Positions 8,082-17,053 of a stretch of DNA of 64,000 nucleotides are shown piece by piece (positions within the stretch are counted from its first letter, which is position 1; the number at the start of each line of letters is the position of its first letter). The position numbers and the translations under genes were made by a program. Below the pieces are notes generated by a model. That model had not been told where the DNA came from. It searched no databases and saw nothing but the letters and a program-made list of their open reading frames with translations. The stretch comes from Intestinimonas sp052065695. GTDB taxonomy: Bacteria > Bacillota > Clostridia > Oscillospirales > Oscillospiraceae. The stretch is taken from the NCBI RefSeq assembly GCF_052065695.1, contig NZ_JBQHTM010000006.1:1-64000 (forward strand), in the 5' to 3' direction.

Positions 8082-8163
8082 CCTTCCTCCATTCGGGCAT
8101 ACTTTCCAGCGTACACTGTTTTTGGCCCGGAAAGGGCCAGTGGAAAAAGGAGATTTTATCGCT

Positions 8164-8754
8164 ATGTTCCAATCCAGCCTCGTACCCTATGTGGTGGAGC
8201 AGACCAACCGGGGAGAGCGTTCCTACGACATCTTCTCCCGGCTGCTCAACGACCGGATCGTCTTCCTGGGTGAGGAGGTCAATGCCACCACCGCCAGCCT
8301 GGTCGTGGCCCAGCTTCTCTACCTGGAGGCACAGGACCCAGACAAGGACATCCAGTTCTACATCAACAGCCCCGGCGGTTCTGTCACCGACGGCATGGCC
8401 ATCTATGATACCATGCAGTATGTCAAGTGCGATGTGTCCACCATCTGTATTGGTATGGCCGCCAGCATGGGTGCCTTCCTGCTCTCCTCCGGTGCCAAGG
8501 GCAAGCGCTTTGCCCTGCCCAACGCGGAGATCATGATCCACCAGCCTTCGGCTGGCACCCAGGGCCAGATCACGGACATGGCCATCCACCTCAAACGGCT
8601 GGAGATCATCAAGAAGCGGATGAACCACATCCTATCCGAGAACACCGGCAAGCCCATCGAAGTGGTTACCGCCGACTGCGAGCGCGACAACTTTATGTCC
8701 GCCGATGAGGCCGTGTCCTACGGCCTCATCGACAAGGTCATCACCAGAAAGTGA
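8164..8754 (+). CDS. clpP: ATP-dependent Clp protease proteolytic subunit
   Basis: 196-residue serine peptidase that forms the double-ring proteolytic chamber served by ClpX and other Clp ATPases. The catalytic triad is visible: S101 in GMAASMGAF, H126 in MIHQPSAG and D175 in CERDNFMSA. YINSPGGSVTDGMAIYDTM is the family signature. The ATG at 8164 is used: AAAAGGAG is upstream, and the protein then begins MFQSSLVPYVVEQT, the normal start. Longer readings would begin inside tig. The 80-base gap to tig has no terminator. Confidence 0.97.
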   Translation: MFQSSLVPYVVEQTNRGERSYDIFSRLLNDRIVFLGEEVNATTASLVVAQLLYLEAQDPDKDIQFYINSPGGSVTDGMAIYDTMQYVKCDVSTICIGMAASMGAFLLSSGAKGKRFALPNAEIMIHQPSAGTQGQITDMAIHLKRLEIIKKRMNHILSENTGKPIEVVTADCERDNFMSADEAVSYGLIDKVITRK

Positions 8755-8904
8755 TGAAGACCGTCCCGGACGGCTCTGCCGGACCAGGACGGAGTGGAAA
8801 GGGGAGCGGAGACCGAGGCCTTCGCTCCTCTTGACCACGTTTCGGGGCGTGGCATTGCCATGCCTGACCCTGGGCCATTGGGCCCAAACAAAGAGGTGAA
8901 ACCC

Positions 8905-10221
8905 ATGCCTAAAAACGACGACAAACGGTCGGTCCGCTGCTCCTTCTGCGGCAAGCACCAGGAGCAGGTGGCCCGGATCATCGCCGGACCTGGGGCTTAT
9001 ATCTGCAATGAGTGCGTCCAGCTGTGCATGAGCATTCTGGACGAAGCGGGCGACGAGCCTATCGAGGACCGGGCCGACATCCCAGATGTGATTCCCACTC
9101 CCCGTGAGATCCGGGATGTACTGGATGAGTATATCATTGGTCAGGAGGCAGCCAAGGTAGCGCTCTCCGTGGCGGTCTACAACCACTATAAGCGCATCTA
9201 TTTTGGCGGCGGAGACGATGTGGAGCTTCAGAAGAGCAATATCCTCCTCATGGGTCCCACAGGCTGCGGCAAGACCCTCTTTGCCCAGACTCTGGCCCGG
9301 ATTCTGAAGGTGCCCTTTGCCATTGCCGATGCCACCACTCTTACCGAGGCTGGCTATGTGGGCGACGATGTGGAGAATATTCTTCTTCGTCTGGTCCAGG
9401 CGGCTGACTACGACATTGAGCTGGCCCAGCGGGGCATCATCTACGTGGATGAGATCGACAAGATTGCCCGGAAGAGCGAGAACACCTCTATCACCCGGGA
9501 CGTGTCCGGCGAGGGCGTCCAGCAGGCTCTGTTGAAGATCCTGGAGGGTACCGTGGCCAACGTGCCCCCTCAGGGTGGTCGTAAACACCCTCACCAGGAA
9601 TTTATCCAGATCGACACCAAAAACATCCTCTTCATCTGCGGCGGTGCCTTTGACGGCATTGATAAGATCATTGAGCAGCGCCTGGACAAGAAGTCTATTG
9701 GCTTTGGGGCTGAGATCGAGAGCAAAAAGGAGCGGGATATCTCGGCGCTTCTGCGGGAAATCCAGCCCCATGACCTTCTGAAATTCGGCATTATCCCCGA
9801 GCTGGTGGGGCGTCTGCCCGTCATCACTGCCCTCCAGTCCCTGGGGAAGGAGCAGCTGGTGCGTATTCTCACCGAGCCCAAGAACGCCTTGGTGAAGCAG
9901 TACAAGAAGCTGCTGGAGTATGACGAGGTAGAGCTGGAGTTCCAGCCTGAGGCCCTCACCGCGGTGGCTGAGAAGGCCATTGAGCGTGGCATCGGTGCCC
10001 GTGGGCTCCGGGCGGTGCTGGAGGAGGTCATGACTCAGGTCATGTACGACGTGCCTTCCGATAGTACTATTGCCAAAGTGATCATCACCCCGGCTTGTGT
10101 CACCGACCGGGCGCAGCCGGAGCTGATCCGGGATCCGGACCGGCCCGCCCGTCCCCGTCTGGGCGGCGCGGCTCTCCGGGCCGAGCACGGAGGTCTGCGG
10201 ACCCAGAGCAACGTATCTTAA
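8905..10221 (+). CDS. clpX: ATP-dependent Clp protease ATP-binding subunit ClpX
   Basis: 438 residues. The N-terminal zinc-binding domain has C12-x2-C15 and C34-x2-C37 and recognises substrates and adaptors. The AAA+ module has Walker A GPTGCGKT at 117-124, Walker B IIYVDEIDKIA, and the pore-associated GGRKHPHQEF (RKH loop). The C-terminal tail after residue 410 is rich in Arg and Pro and is not conserved in the family. The start is ATG 8905 behind AGAGGTGAA. The 150 bases between clpP and clpX hold only short GC-rich hairpins. A terminator separates it from lon. Confidence 0.97.
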   Translation: MPKNDDKRSVRCSFCGKHQEQVARIIAGPGAYICNECVQLCMSILDEAGDEPIEDRADIPDVIPTPREIRDVLDEYIIGQEAAKVALSVAVYNHYKRIYFGGGDDVELQKSNILLMGPTGCGKTLFAQTLARILKVPFAIADATTLTEAGYVGDDVENILLRLVQAADYDIELAQRGIIYVDEIDKIARKSENTSITRDVSGEGVQQALLKILEGTVANVPPQGGRKHPHQEFIQIDTKNILFICGGAFDGIDKIIEQRLDKKSIGFGAEIESKKERDISALLREIQPHDLLKFGIIPELVGRLPVITALQSLGKEQLVRILTEPKNALVKQYKKLLEYDEVELEFQPEALTAVAEKAIERGIGARGLRAVLEEVMTQVMYDVPSDSTIAKVIITPACVTDRAQPELIRDPDRPARPRLGGAALRAEHGGLRTQSNVS

Positions 10222-10233
10222 AAAAGCGAAAGA

Positions 10234-10270
10234 GCAGGACGGGGGCATGTCTCCCGTCCTGCTTGTTTTT
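10234..10270 (+). terminator. Terminator between clpX and lon
   Basis: GCAGGACGGG (10234-10243) pairs with CCCGTCCTGC (10253-10262), followed by TTGTTTTT. It lies only 15 bases before the lon start, so lon may depend on read-through; no separate promoter is visible. Confidence 0.88.
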
Positions 10271-10285
10271 AGGAAGTGATCCGAG

Positions 10286-12694
10286 ATGACCATTGAACCC
10301 AATACCATTACCACCATGCCGGTGCTGGCGCTCCGGGGCCTTACTATTTTTCCTAATATGCTCCTCCACTTCGATGTGGGCCGGGGTGCCTCCATCAAGG
10401 CTCTGGATGAGGCCATGACCGAGGGCCAGCCCATCTTCCTAGTAGCCCAGCGGGACCTCACCGTGGAAGAGCCAGGGGAGAAGGACCTTTATACCGTTGG
10501 TACCGTCTCCAATGTCAAGCAGATCCTACGCCTACCGGGGGACAACGTGCGCGTCATGGTGGAGGGCTCCTCCCGGGGCCGTCTGCTGAGTCTGGGCAAG
10601 ACCACACCCTTCCTTCAGGGTGAGGTGGAGGTGCTCGCTTTGCCGGAGCACACCCGGAACACCCCCCGGACCGAGGCCCTCATCCGCAGTACTTATGAGC
10701 TTTTTGAGCGCTACGCCGAACTCTCTCCCCGGATGACCGGCGATGTGCTCATCAGTGTGCTTGCCAGTGAGGACCCTGGCTATATTGCCGATTATATCGC
10801 CCAGAACATCGCTATGCGGGCTTCAGATAAGCAGGCCATCCTGGAGGAGCTCCAGCCTGTGCGGCGCCTCACCAAGCTGGCCCACGCCCTGAGCCGGGAG
10901 GTTTCCATTCTGGAGCTGGAACAGGAGGTCCAGTCTAAGGTCCGGGAGCAACTGGCCGACAACCAGCGGGACTATGTTCTGCGTGAGCAGCTCAAGGTCC
11001 TCCGACAGGAGCTGGGAGAGAGCGAGGATGGCGACAGCGAGCAGGATGAGTACCGCGCCCGTATCGAGAAGGCGGGACTCCCTGAGGAGGTTGCCAAGAA
11101 GGCGGAAAAGGAGCTCTCACGGCTCTCCAAGCAGCCCTTCGGCTCCGCCGAAGCCACCGTCATCCGAAACTACCTGGATGTGCTGCTGGACCTGCCCTGG
11201 AACAAGCGCACCAAGGAGCGTACCGACGTGGCAGCAGCTCGGAAGATCCTGGACGCCGACCACTACGGCCTCCAGAAGGTGAAGGAGCGCATCCTTGAGT
11301 TCCTGGCCGTACGGCAGCTGGCGCCGGAGCTCAAGGGTCAGGTAATCTGCCTGGTGGGCCCGCCAGGTGTGGGCAAGACATCCATTGCCATGTCTGTGGC
11401 CCGGGCCACCGGCCGGAAGCTGACCCGGATCTCTCTGGGCGGCGTCCACGACGAGGCTGAGATCCGGGGCCACCGGAAGACCTACGTGGGTGCTATGCCC
11501 GGCCGTATCATCGACGGCATTCGCCGGGCTGGGAGCTGCAACCCACTGCTGCTGCTGGATGAAATTGACAAGCTGGCCTCTGATATCCACGGCGACCCAG
11601 CCTCTGCTCTGCTGGAGGTGCTGGACGGAGAGCAAAACAGCACATTCCGGGACAATTTCCTGGAGGTGCCCTTCGATCTCTCTGAAGTCTTCTTCATCAC
11701 CACCGCCAATACCACTGACACCATTCCCCGGCCGCTGCTGGACCGGATGGAGGTCATTGAGCTCTCCAGCTATACCGATGAAGAGAAGCTCCAGATCGCC
11801 AAGGAATATTTGCTGCCCAAGGAGCGCAAGCGCCACGGCCTGAAGAAGACTCAGCTCAAGCTCACCGACGACGCCATCCGGGCCCTCATTACCGGCTACA
11901 CCAGGGAGTCCGGCGTCCGGGTGCTGGAGCGCCGGATCGGCGCTCTGTGCCGCAAAACCGCCATGAAGATCGTCTCCGGAGATGTGAAGCAGATCTGCCT
12001 GACAGCCTCTGACCTGGAAGGATTTTTGGGACCCAAGCCCTATCATCCGGACCGCCGGGAGACCGAGAGCCTGGTGGGTGTGGTCAACGGTCTGGCCTGG
12101 ACTCAGGTGGGGGGCGAGATGCTCCAGGTAGAGGTCAACGTGGTGCCCGGTACGGGCAAGGTGGAGCTAACCGGTAATCTGGGCGACGTGATGAAGGAGT
12201 CTGCCAAGGCGGCCCTGAGTTATATCCGCAGCCGGGCTCAGCGCCTGGGCATCGACGAGGACTTCTACAAGACCAAAGACATCCATGTCCACTTCCCGGA
12301 GGGCGCCGTGCCCAAGGATGGCCCCTCGGCTGGCATCACCATCACAACTGCCATGGTCTCCGCTCTCACCAATACGCCGGTGCGGCAGGACGTGGCAATG
12401 ACAGGCGAAGTTACTTTACGTGGTAGAGTGCTACCCATCGGAGGCTTGCGGGAGAAGACCATGGCCGCCCTGCGCAATGGCATGAAGACGGTCCTCATCC
12501 CCGCAGAGAACGTGAGTGACTTAGAGGAGATCGACCAGACCGTCCGTGCGGCGCTGAAGTTCGTGCCTGTAGAGCAGGTGGATCAGGTGCTCTCGGTGGT
12601 TCTGGAGACGGATGGGGCTCAGGCTCTGCCTGATCTAGAGGCATTGTCTGAGCCCGTTCAGGGGACGGTGCGCTCTCTGGATTTGAAGCAGTGA
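10286..12694 (+). CDS. lon: ATP-dependent protease La
   Basis: 802 residues, standard LonA length. It has the N-terminal substrate-binding domain (MPVLALRGLTIFPNM), then the AAA+ domain with GPPGVGKTS and LLLLDEIDKL. The C-terminal protease has the Ser-Lys dyad: serine in PKDGPSAGIT and the lysine about 43 residues later in GLREKTMAAL. This is the cytoplasmic quality-control protease for damaged and regulatory proteins. It begins at ATG 10286, preceded by AGGAAGTGA. No HrcA or CIRCE-like operator is seen upstream. engB starts 13 bases after its stop. Confidence 0.97.
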   Translation: MTIEPNTITTMPVLALRGLTIFPNMLLHFDVGRGASIKALDEAMTEGQPIFLVAQRDLTVEEPGEKDLYTVGTVSNVKQILRLPGDNVRVMVEGSSRGRLLSLGKTTPFLQGEVEVLALPEHTRNTPRTEALIRSTYELFERYAELSPRMTGDVLISVLASEDPGYIADYIAQNIAMRASDKQAILEELQPVRRLTKLAHALSREVSILELEQEVQSKVREQLADNQRDYVLREQLKVLRQELGESEDGDSEQDEYRARIEKAGLPEEVAKKAEKELSRLSKQPFGSAEATVIRNYLDVLLDLPWNKRTKERTDVAAARKILDADHYGLQKVKERILEFLAVRQLAPELKGQVICLVGPPGVGKTSIAMSVARATGRKLTRISLGGVHDEAEIRGHRKTYVGAMPGRIIDGIRRAGSCNPLLLLDEIDKLASDIHGDPASALLEVLDGEQNSTFRDNFLEVPFDLSEVFFITTANTTDTIPRPLLDRMEVIELSSYTDEEKLQIAKEYLLPKERKRHGLKKTQLKLTDDAIRALITGYTRESGVRVLERRIGALCRKTAMKIVSGDVKQICLTASDLEGFLGPKPYHPDRRETESLVGVVNGLAWTQVGGEMLQVEVNVVPGTGKVELTGNLGDVMKESAKAALSYIRSRAQRLGIDEDFYKTKDIHVHFPEGAVPKDGPSAGITITTAMVSALTNTPVRQDVAMTGEVTLRGRVLPIGGLREKTMAALRNGMKTVLIPAENVSDLEEIDQTVRAALKFVPVEQVDQVLSVVLETDGAQALPDLEALSEPVQGTVRSLDLKQ

Positions 12695-12707
12695 TGGGGG
12701 AGGAGCC

Positions 12708-13307
12708 ATGATCAATTTACAGATGGCGGAATTTATCCGCTCCGCAGCCAAGAAAGAGGACTTTCCTCGAGACGGGCTGCCCCAGATTGTTTTTTCCGGC
12801 CGCTCCAATGTGGGCAAATCCTCGGTGATCAACCGTATTCTGGGCCGCAAGAACTTTGCGCGGGTGGGCAGTGCGCCGGGGAAGACCACTCACATCAACT
12901 ACTTCAAGATCGACGGGAAATTCTATCTGGTGGACCTGCCGGGCTACGGCTACGCCAAGGTCTCCCAGGCGGAAAAGGCCCGGTGGGGCCGGCTCATCCA
13001 GTCCTGGTTCGACGACCCCAGCCTCATGACCCTGGGGTGTATGCTGGTGGATGCCCGGCACAAGCCCACGGCGGACGACTGCACCATGGGCAACTGGTTC
13101 AAAGAGACCGGCCGGCCCTTTGTGGTGGTGGCCAACAAGCTGGACAAGCTGAAGAAAAGCGAGATCGAGCCCAACCTCCAGCGCATCCGTGAGACGCTGG
13201 AGCTGGACGAATCTGTAAAGGTAATTCCCTTCTCAGCTGAGAAGGGAGAAGGCCGAGACGCCCTGCTGGGTGAGTTGGCTGAGCACATTGGGGAGGGATT
13301 CCGATGA
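12708..13307 (+). CDS. engB: Ribosome biogenesis GTP-binding protein YsxC/EngB
   Basis: 199-residue TrmE-Era-like GTPase needed for 50S assembly. G1 GRSNVGKS is at residues 31-38, followed by the G2 threonine in GKTTHINYF, G3 in DLPGYGYAKV, and G4 in NKLDKLKK. The order lon-engB is conserved from Bacillus to Clostridia. It starts at ATG 12708 behind GGGGGAGGAG and overlaps the next gene by four bases (ATGA), suggesting coupled translation. Confidence 0.96.
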   Translation: MINLQMAEFIRSAAKKEDFPRDGLPQIVFSGRSNVGKSSVINRILGRKNFARVGSAPGKTTHINYFKIDGKFYLVDLPGYGYAKVSQAEKARWGRLIQSWFDDPSLMTLGCMLVDARHKPTADDCTMGNWFKETGRPFVVVANKLDKLKKSEIEPNLQRIRETLELDESVKVIPFSAEKGEGRDALLGELAEHIGEGFR

Positions 13308-14062
13308 GATATGTCCGCGTGGAGCGGCTGGGCAAGGTCCGCTGGGGGGTGCTGGACGGAGAGGTGGTCCACACCCTGAAATACCCCCCGTATGCCGGGG
13401 ATACCGAGTATTATGACGGCAAGACCTGGGAGCTGGAAAAGTGCCGGCTCCTGGCCCCCTGCGAGCCGGGGAAGATCGTGTGTGTGGGCAAGAACTACAA
13501 GGACCACGCCGAGGAGATGGGAGAGGGCGTGCCCGAGCAGCCCATCCTCTTTATCAAGACCCCCAATTGCGTCAATGATCCGGAGGGGGAGGTCCACGCC
13601 CCGGATTTCGTCAGGCGCCTGGACTATGAGGGTGAGCTGGCTATTGTTATGAAGAAGCGGGCCAAGGACCTGAAGCCTGACGAGGTGTGGAACTACATCC
13701 TGGGCTTCACCTGCCTCAACGACGTCACCGCCCGGGATGTCCAGAAGGGGGATGGCCAGTGGACCCGGGGCAAGTGCATGGACGGCTTTGCCCCGGTGGG
13801 ACCGGTGGTCACCGACGAGGTGGACCCCACTGACCTGATTCTGGAGACCCGTCTCAACGGCAAGACGGTCCAGTCCTCCCGGACGTCTCTCTTTATGACC
13901 AAGATCCCCGAGATGCTGGCCTTCATCACCGCCTCCATGACCCTGGAGCCCGGTGACCTGGTGTCCACTGGCACTCCTGCCGGCATTGGCCCCATGATGC
14001 CGGGCGACACTGTGGAGGTGGAGATCCAGGGCATCGGTACCCTGCGCAGCCGGGTGGTGTGA
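13304..14062 (+). CDS. Fumarylacetoacetate hydrolase family protein
   Basis: 252 residues of the FAH / 2-keto-4-pentenoate hydratase superfamily. It has the short N-terminal domain followed by CVGKNYKDHAEEMG. The metal-binding region follows: FIKTPNC, DYEGELAIVMKK with the E-x-E pattern, and GFTCLNDVTARD. DLVSTGTPAGIGPMMPGDTVEVEI is the typical C-terminal signature. Family reactions include C-C hydrolysis, hydration and oxaloacetate decarboxylation (FAHD1-type). The single-domain length fits FAHD1-like oxaloacetate or acylpyruvate enzymes, but the substrate is not certain. It is coupled to engB, which gives no functional clue. Confidence 0.88.
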   Translation: MRYVRVERLGKVRWGVLDGEVVHTLKYPPYAGDTEYYDGKTWELEKCRLLAPCEPGKIVCVGKNYKDHAEEMGEGVPEQPILFIKTPNCVNDPEGEVHAPDFVRRLDYEGELAIVMKKRAKDLKPDEVWNYILGFTCLNDVTARDVQKGDGQWTRGKCMDGFAPVGPVVTDEVDPTDLILETRLNGKTVQSSRTSLFMTKIPEMLAFITASMTLEPGDLVSTGTPAGIGPMMPGDTVEVEIQGIGTLRSRVV

Positions 14063-14073
14063 CCAGCTCAACC

Positions 14074-14111
14074 TTGTGCTTTTGGGCACAAACTGATATA
14101 CTTAATATAAT
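14074..14111 (+). promoter_or_regulatory. Promoter(s) for the phosphatase-M50-scpAB operon
   Basis: TTGTGC (14074-14079), 17 bases and TATACT (14097-14102) form one candidate. TTGGGC (14082-14087), 18 bases and a perfect TATAAT (14106-14111) form an overlapping second one. Confidence 0.68.
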
Positions 14112-14138
14112 GTCGAACCAATGAAAGGGGGCGGAGCT

Positions 14139-14867
14139 ATGCTGCGACACATCCCACTGGGAAGAATGTATAATCTACGGGATCTGGGTGGCTACCCCGT
14201 TCCCGGGGGTGGGAAGACGGCCTGGGAGAGGCTCCTTCGGGGAGATAACCCTGAGCACCTGACAGAGGAGGACTTGCGCTGGCTTCTAGATCGGGACATC
14301 ACCACGGTGGTGGACCTGCGGAACGAGGCGGAAACCGGACGCAAGCCCGACCAGTTGGCCTCTCAGCCCGACTTTCACTACTTCCACTGTCCTCTCCTGA
14401 CGGAGGGAGACGGTATGCCCAACCTGGAGACAGATGTGGGGCGGGGTTATTTTCGGATGCTGGAGGGCTCCGACTTGGTGGCCAAGGCCCTGAGGACGGT
14501 GGCAGCCGCACCCGGCGGCGTCCTCTTCCACTGCACGGCGGGAAAGGACCGTACTGGTCTGATGGCCGCTCTGCTGTTGGGCCTTGTCGGCGTGGAGCGG
14601 GCCGATCTGCTGGCCGATTACCAGGTGTCAGAAACTTATCTGGCGGATGTCATCCATCATATCAGAAAAAAGGTCCCGGACCTCTCAGCATTTGCTGGAG
14701 CCTCTAAGGCGGAGTATTTGGGCGACTGTCTGGATCTGCTGGAGGAGAAGTACGGCTCTGTCTCAGGTTATCTCCGGGCCATTGGCTTAACGGAGGGGGA
14801 GCTCGCCACCCTGCAAAGGAAACTTCTGACTCAGGACGACCCAAAAGGAGGTCCGGTGTTTGGTTAA
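14139..14867 (+). CDS. Tyrosine-protein phosphatase (Y_phosphatase3 family)
   Basis: 242 residues. The family start RMYNLRDLGGYP is followed by a C-x5-R active site, FHCTAGKDRTG, at about residues 132-142. The lysine and Asp within the loop (GKDR) are typical of the IphP / lipid and protein phosphatase-like group. Substrates in bacteria include phosphotyrosine proteins and phosphoinositides; which applies here is unknown. ATG 14139 is preferred because AAAGGGGGCGGAG lies 4-10 bases upstream; an ATG at 14121 precedes that site. The gene end overlaps the next start by eight bases. Confidence 0.86.
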   Translation: MLRHIPLGRMYNLRDLGGYPVPGGGKTAWERLLRGDNPEHLTEEDLRWLLDRDITTVVDLRNEAETGRKPDQLASQPDFHYFHCPLLTEGDGMPNLETDVGRGYFRMLEGSDLVAKALRTVAAAPGGVLFHCTAGKDRTGLMAALLLGLVGVERADLLADYQVSETYLADVIHHIRKKVPDLSAFAGASKAEYLGDCLDLLEEKYGSVSGYLRAIGLTEGELATLQRKLLTQDDPKGGPVFG

Positions 14868-15537
14868 TTTTTCCAATTTTGCGCAACATATGGACTGGGC
14901 GGGCCTAGTTGACCTATTGTTGTCAGTTGCGGCTATCTTACTGTGCCTGACGGTCCACGAGACCTGCCACGGTCTGGCGGCCTGGGCCCTGGGGGACCCA
15001 ACCGCCAAGCGGCTCCACCGGCTCTCCCTCAATCCCCTGCGGCACATTGATCCCTTTGGCGCCCTCATGATGCTGGTAGCCGGCTTCGGCTGGGCCAAGC
15101 CCGTGCCGGTGGACCCGCGGTATTTCCGAAATCCCAAGCTAGGTATGGCCATCACTGCACTGGCGGGTCCGGTCTCCAATCTGGGCATGGCCTATCTGGC
15201 ACTGCTGCTCCGGGCAGTCCTACTGGCCTTATACCACCACAGTTCCGCCCTTCTGGAGGGGGTTATCGGCTTCTGTGAGACTCTCGCTGTTCTCAACGTG
15301 GGTCTGGGCATCTTCAACCTGATCCCTTTCCCGCCGCTGGACGGCTCCAAGGTGCTGGGTGCCTTTTTGCCTGACCGGGCCTACTATCAGCTCATGCGCT
15401 ATGAGCGGTGGGGAATGCTTGTTCTCATGGTGCTGCTCTGGCTGGGGGTGTTCAGTGCCCCTCTAAGTGCCGCACGGACCTGGGTGCTGGACCTGCTGCT
15501 CCGGGGAGCGGCCTGGCCCTACTATCTGCTCACATAA
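14860..15537 (+). CDS. Site-2 protease family (M50) membrane metalloprotease
   Basis: 225 residues, a minimal integral membrane protease with about five hydrophobic segments. The zinc motif H33-E-T-C-H37 lies inside the first transmembrane stretch. The second conserved motif NLIPFPPLDG, which supplies the Asp ligand, is near residue 155. There is no PDZ domain, so it belongs to the short group rather than the RseP or SpoIVFB groups proper. It starts at TTG 14860 behind AAAGGAGG. Members of this group frequently sit directly upstream of scpA-scpB in Firmicutes, as here. The substrate is unknown. Confidence 0.87.
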   Translation: MVNFSNFAQHMDWAGLVDLLLSVAAILLCLTVHETCHGLAAWALGDPTAKRLHRLSLNPLRHIDPFGALMMLVAGFGWAKPVPVDPRYFRNPKLGMAITALAGPVSNLGMAYLALLLRAVLLALYHHSSALLEGVIGFCETLAVLNVGLGIFNLIPFPPLDGSKVLGAFLPDRAYYQLMRYERWGMLVLMVLLWLGVFSAPLSAARTWVLDLLLRGAAWPYYLLT

Positions 15538-15558
15538 GACGAAAGGAAGAGGACGCCG

Positions 15559-16356
15559 TTGGACGGACCCATCTATCATCTGGAAAAAGTGGTGAAGGCC
15601 AAGGCGGAGGACCTGGAGGATTTCACCGGCCCTCTGGACCTCATCCTGGCCCTGCTGAGCAAGAACAAGATGGAGATCAAAGACATCCAGATCTCCGTGA
15701 TCCTGGACCAGTACCTGGACTGGATGGACCGGCGGAAGGAGCTGGACCTGGAGGTGGCCAGTGAGTTCGTCACCATGGCGGCCCAACTGGTCTTTATCAA
15801 GTCTCGGATGCTCCTCTCCATCCACGATGAGGAGGCCCTTTCCGAGATGGAACAGCTCATCGCCTCCCTGGAAGCCCACCAGCGCCACGAGGACTATTTA
15901 AAAATCAAGGCAGTGGTGCCGGAGCTCTCCGACCGGTTTGAGCTGGGCAGGGACTACATTACCAAAGGGCCGGAGGCCATGCCTGCCGACCGGACCTACT
16001 GCTATGTCCACGATAGGGACGATTTGCGTCGGGCCATGCTGGCAGTACGGGAGCGGATGGGTACCCTGCTGCCGCCGCCGGTGAGTGCCTTTGACGGCAT
16101 CGTGGGTCGGGAACCCTACCCGGTGTCGGAGAAGGCGGCTGAGCTTATCCAGCGGCTGGTCCGCTTTGGTGTTACCCGGTTTCAGGCCCTGTTCCAGGGC
16201 AACCGGAGCCGCTCGGAGGTGGTGGCCACCTTTATCGCCGTGCTAGAGCTGTGTAAGGCCAGGCGTATCCGTCTGGCGGGCACTGATACCGACTGCACGG
16301 TGACCTGTACCGGGGAAGGGGAGACCCAGATGGAGTTCTCCACCGACGCCTACTGA
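15559..16356 (+). CDS. scpA: Segregation and condensation protein A
   Basis: 265-residue kleisin subunit of the bacterial SMC condensin complex, joining SMC heads and binding ScpB. The start HLEKVVKAKAEDLEDFTGPLDLIL contains the conserved EGPLDLLL-type motif (here FTGPLDLIL). The C-terminal winged-helix part carries the usual VVATFIAVLELCKARRI. It starts at TTG 15559. It is followed 22 bases later by scpB. Slightly longer than Bacillus ScpA (251). Confidence 0.94.
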   Translation: MDGPIYHLEKVVKAKAEDLEDFTGPLDLILALLSKNKMEIKDIQISVILDQYLDWMDRRKELDLEVASEFVTMAAQLVFIKSRMLLSIHDEEALSEMEQLIASLEAHQRHEDYLKIKAVVPELSDRFELGRDYITKGPEAMPADRTYCYVHDRDDLRRAMLAVRERMGTLLPPPVSAFDGIVGREPYPVSEKAAELIQRLVRFGVTRFQALFQGNRSRSEVVATFIAVLELCKARRIRLAGTDTDCTVTCTGEGETQMEFSTDAY

Positions 16357-16378
16357 CACACGGAAGGGGGAGGAGCCT

Positions 16379-17047
16379 TTGACAGATTTGAAAGAGCTCG
16401 AATCGGCCATGGAGGGCATCCTGTTCGCCGCCGGTGAGCCGGTGGGCGTGGAGCGGCTGTGTCTGGCTCTGGAGATCGACCGGGCCACGGCGGATGCGGT
16501 GGCCCAGAAGCTGATGGACGATTACAGCTACCACCGCCGAGGCATCCGGCTGGTGCGTCTGGACACCAGCTACCAGCTCTGTTCGGCGCCGGAGCATGCC
16601 GACCTCATCCGTAAGACCTTTGAGAGCCGGCGTCCGCCGAAGCTGTCTCCGCCTGCCCTGGAGGTGCTAGCCATCATCGCCTACTACCAGCCCACCACCC
16701 GGGCCTATGTGGATCAGGTCCGGGGTGTGGACAGCGCCTACACCGTGGGCCTGCTGCTGGACCGGGAGCTCATTGAGGAGTGCGGCCGGCTGGCCGTGCC
16801 CGGGCGGCCCATCCTCTACCGGACCACGCCGGTCTTCCTGCGCTCCTTCGGCCTGAGCAGCCTGGACGAGCTCCCCGAGCTCCCTGCCGCCGCGCCGGAG
16901 GAGGGTCAGCTGAGCATGGATATGCAGGCGGCCCTGGAAAAGCTGCGTGACCTGCGGGAGGAGGGCGAGGAGCCCACCGAAGAGGAGCTGCGCTCGGCGG
17001 CGGAGACTCTGGCCCGGGCGGAGATGGGCGCCGGGGAGGGAGGCTGA
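16379..17047 (+). CDS. scpB: Segregation and condensation protein B
   Basis: 222 residues with two winged-helix domains. It shows the family marks MEGILFAAGEPV near the start, SPPALEVLAIIAYYQPTTRAYVDQVRGV in the middle, and LIEECGRLAVPGRPILYRTTPVFLRSFGL. ScpB dimers bind ScpA in the SMC complex. The start is TTG 16379 behind a GGAGGAG. The C-terminal 40 residues are an acidic, Glu-rich tail, also common in relatives. DUF2953 follows six bases later. Confidence 0.94.
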   Translation: MTDLKELESAMEGILFAAGEPVGVERLCLALEIDRATADAVAQKLMDDYSYHRRGIRLVRLDTSYQLCSAPEHADLIRKTFESRRPPKLSPPALEVLAIIAYYQPTTRAYVDQVRGVDSAYTVGLLLDRELIEECGRLAVPGRPILYRTTPVFLRSFGLSSLDELPELPAAAPEEGQLSMDMQAALEKLRDLREEGEEPTEEELRSAAETLARAEMGAGEGG

Positions 17048-17053
17048 GGCCGT

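Noticed and set aside
8632..10461. A very long open frame on the minus strand opposite clpX and the start of lon
   Set aside because: It is a by-product of the high-GC codon usage of clpX on the other strand; the plus-strand gene is certain and the minus reading has no recognisable domain or ribosome-binding site.
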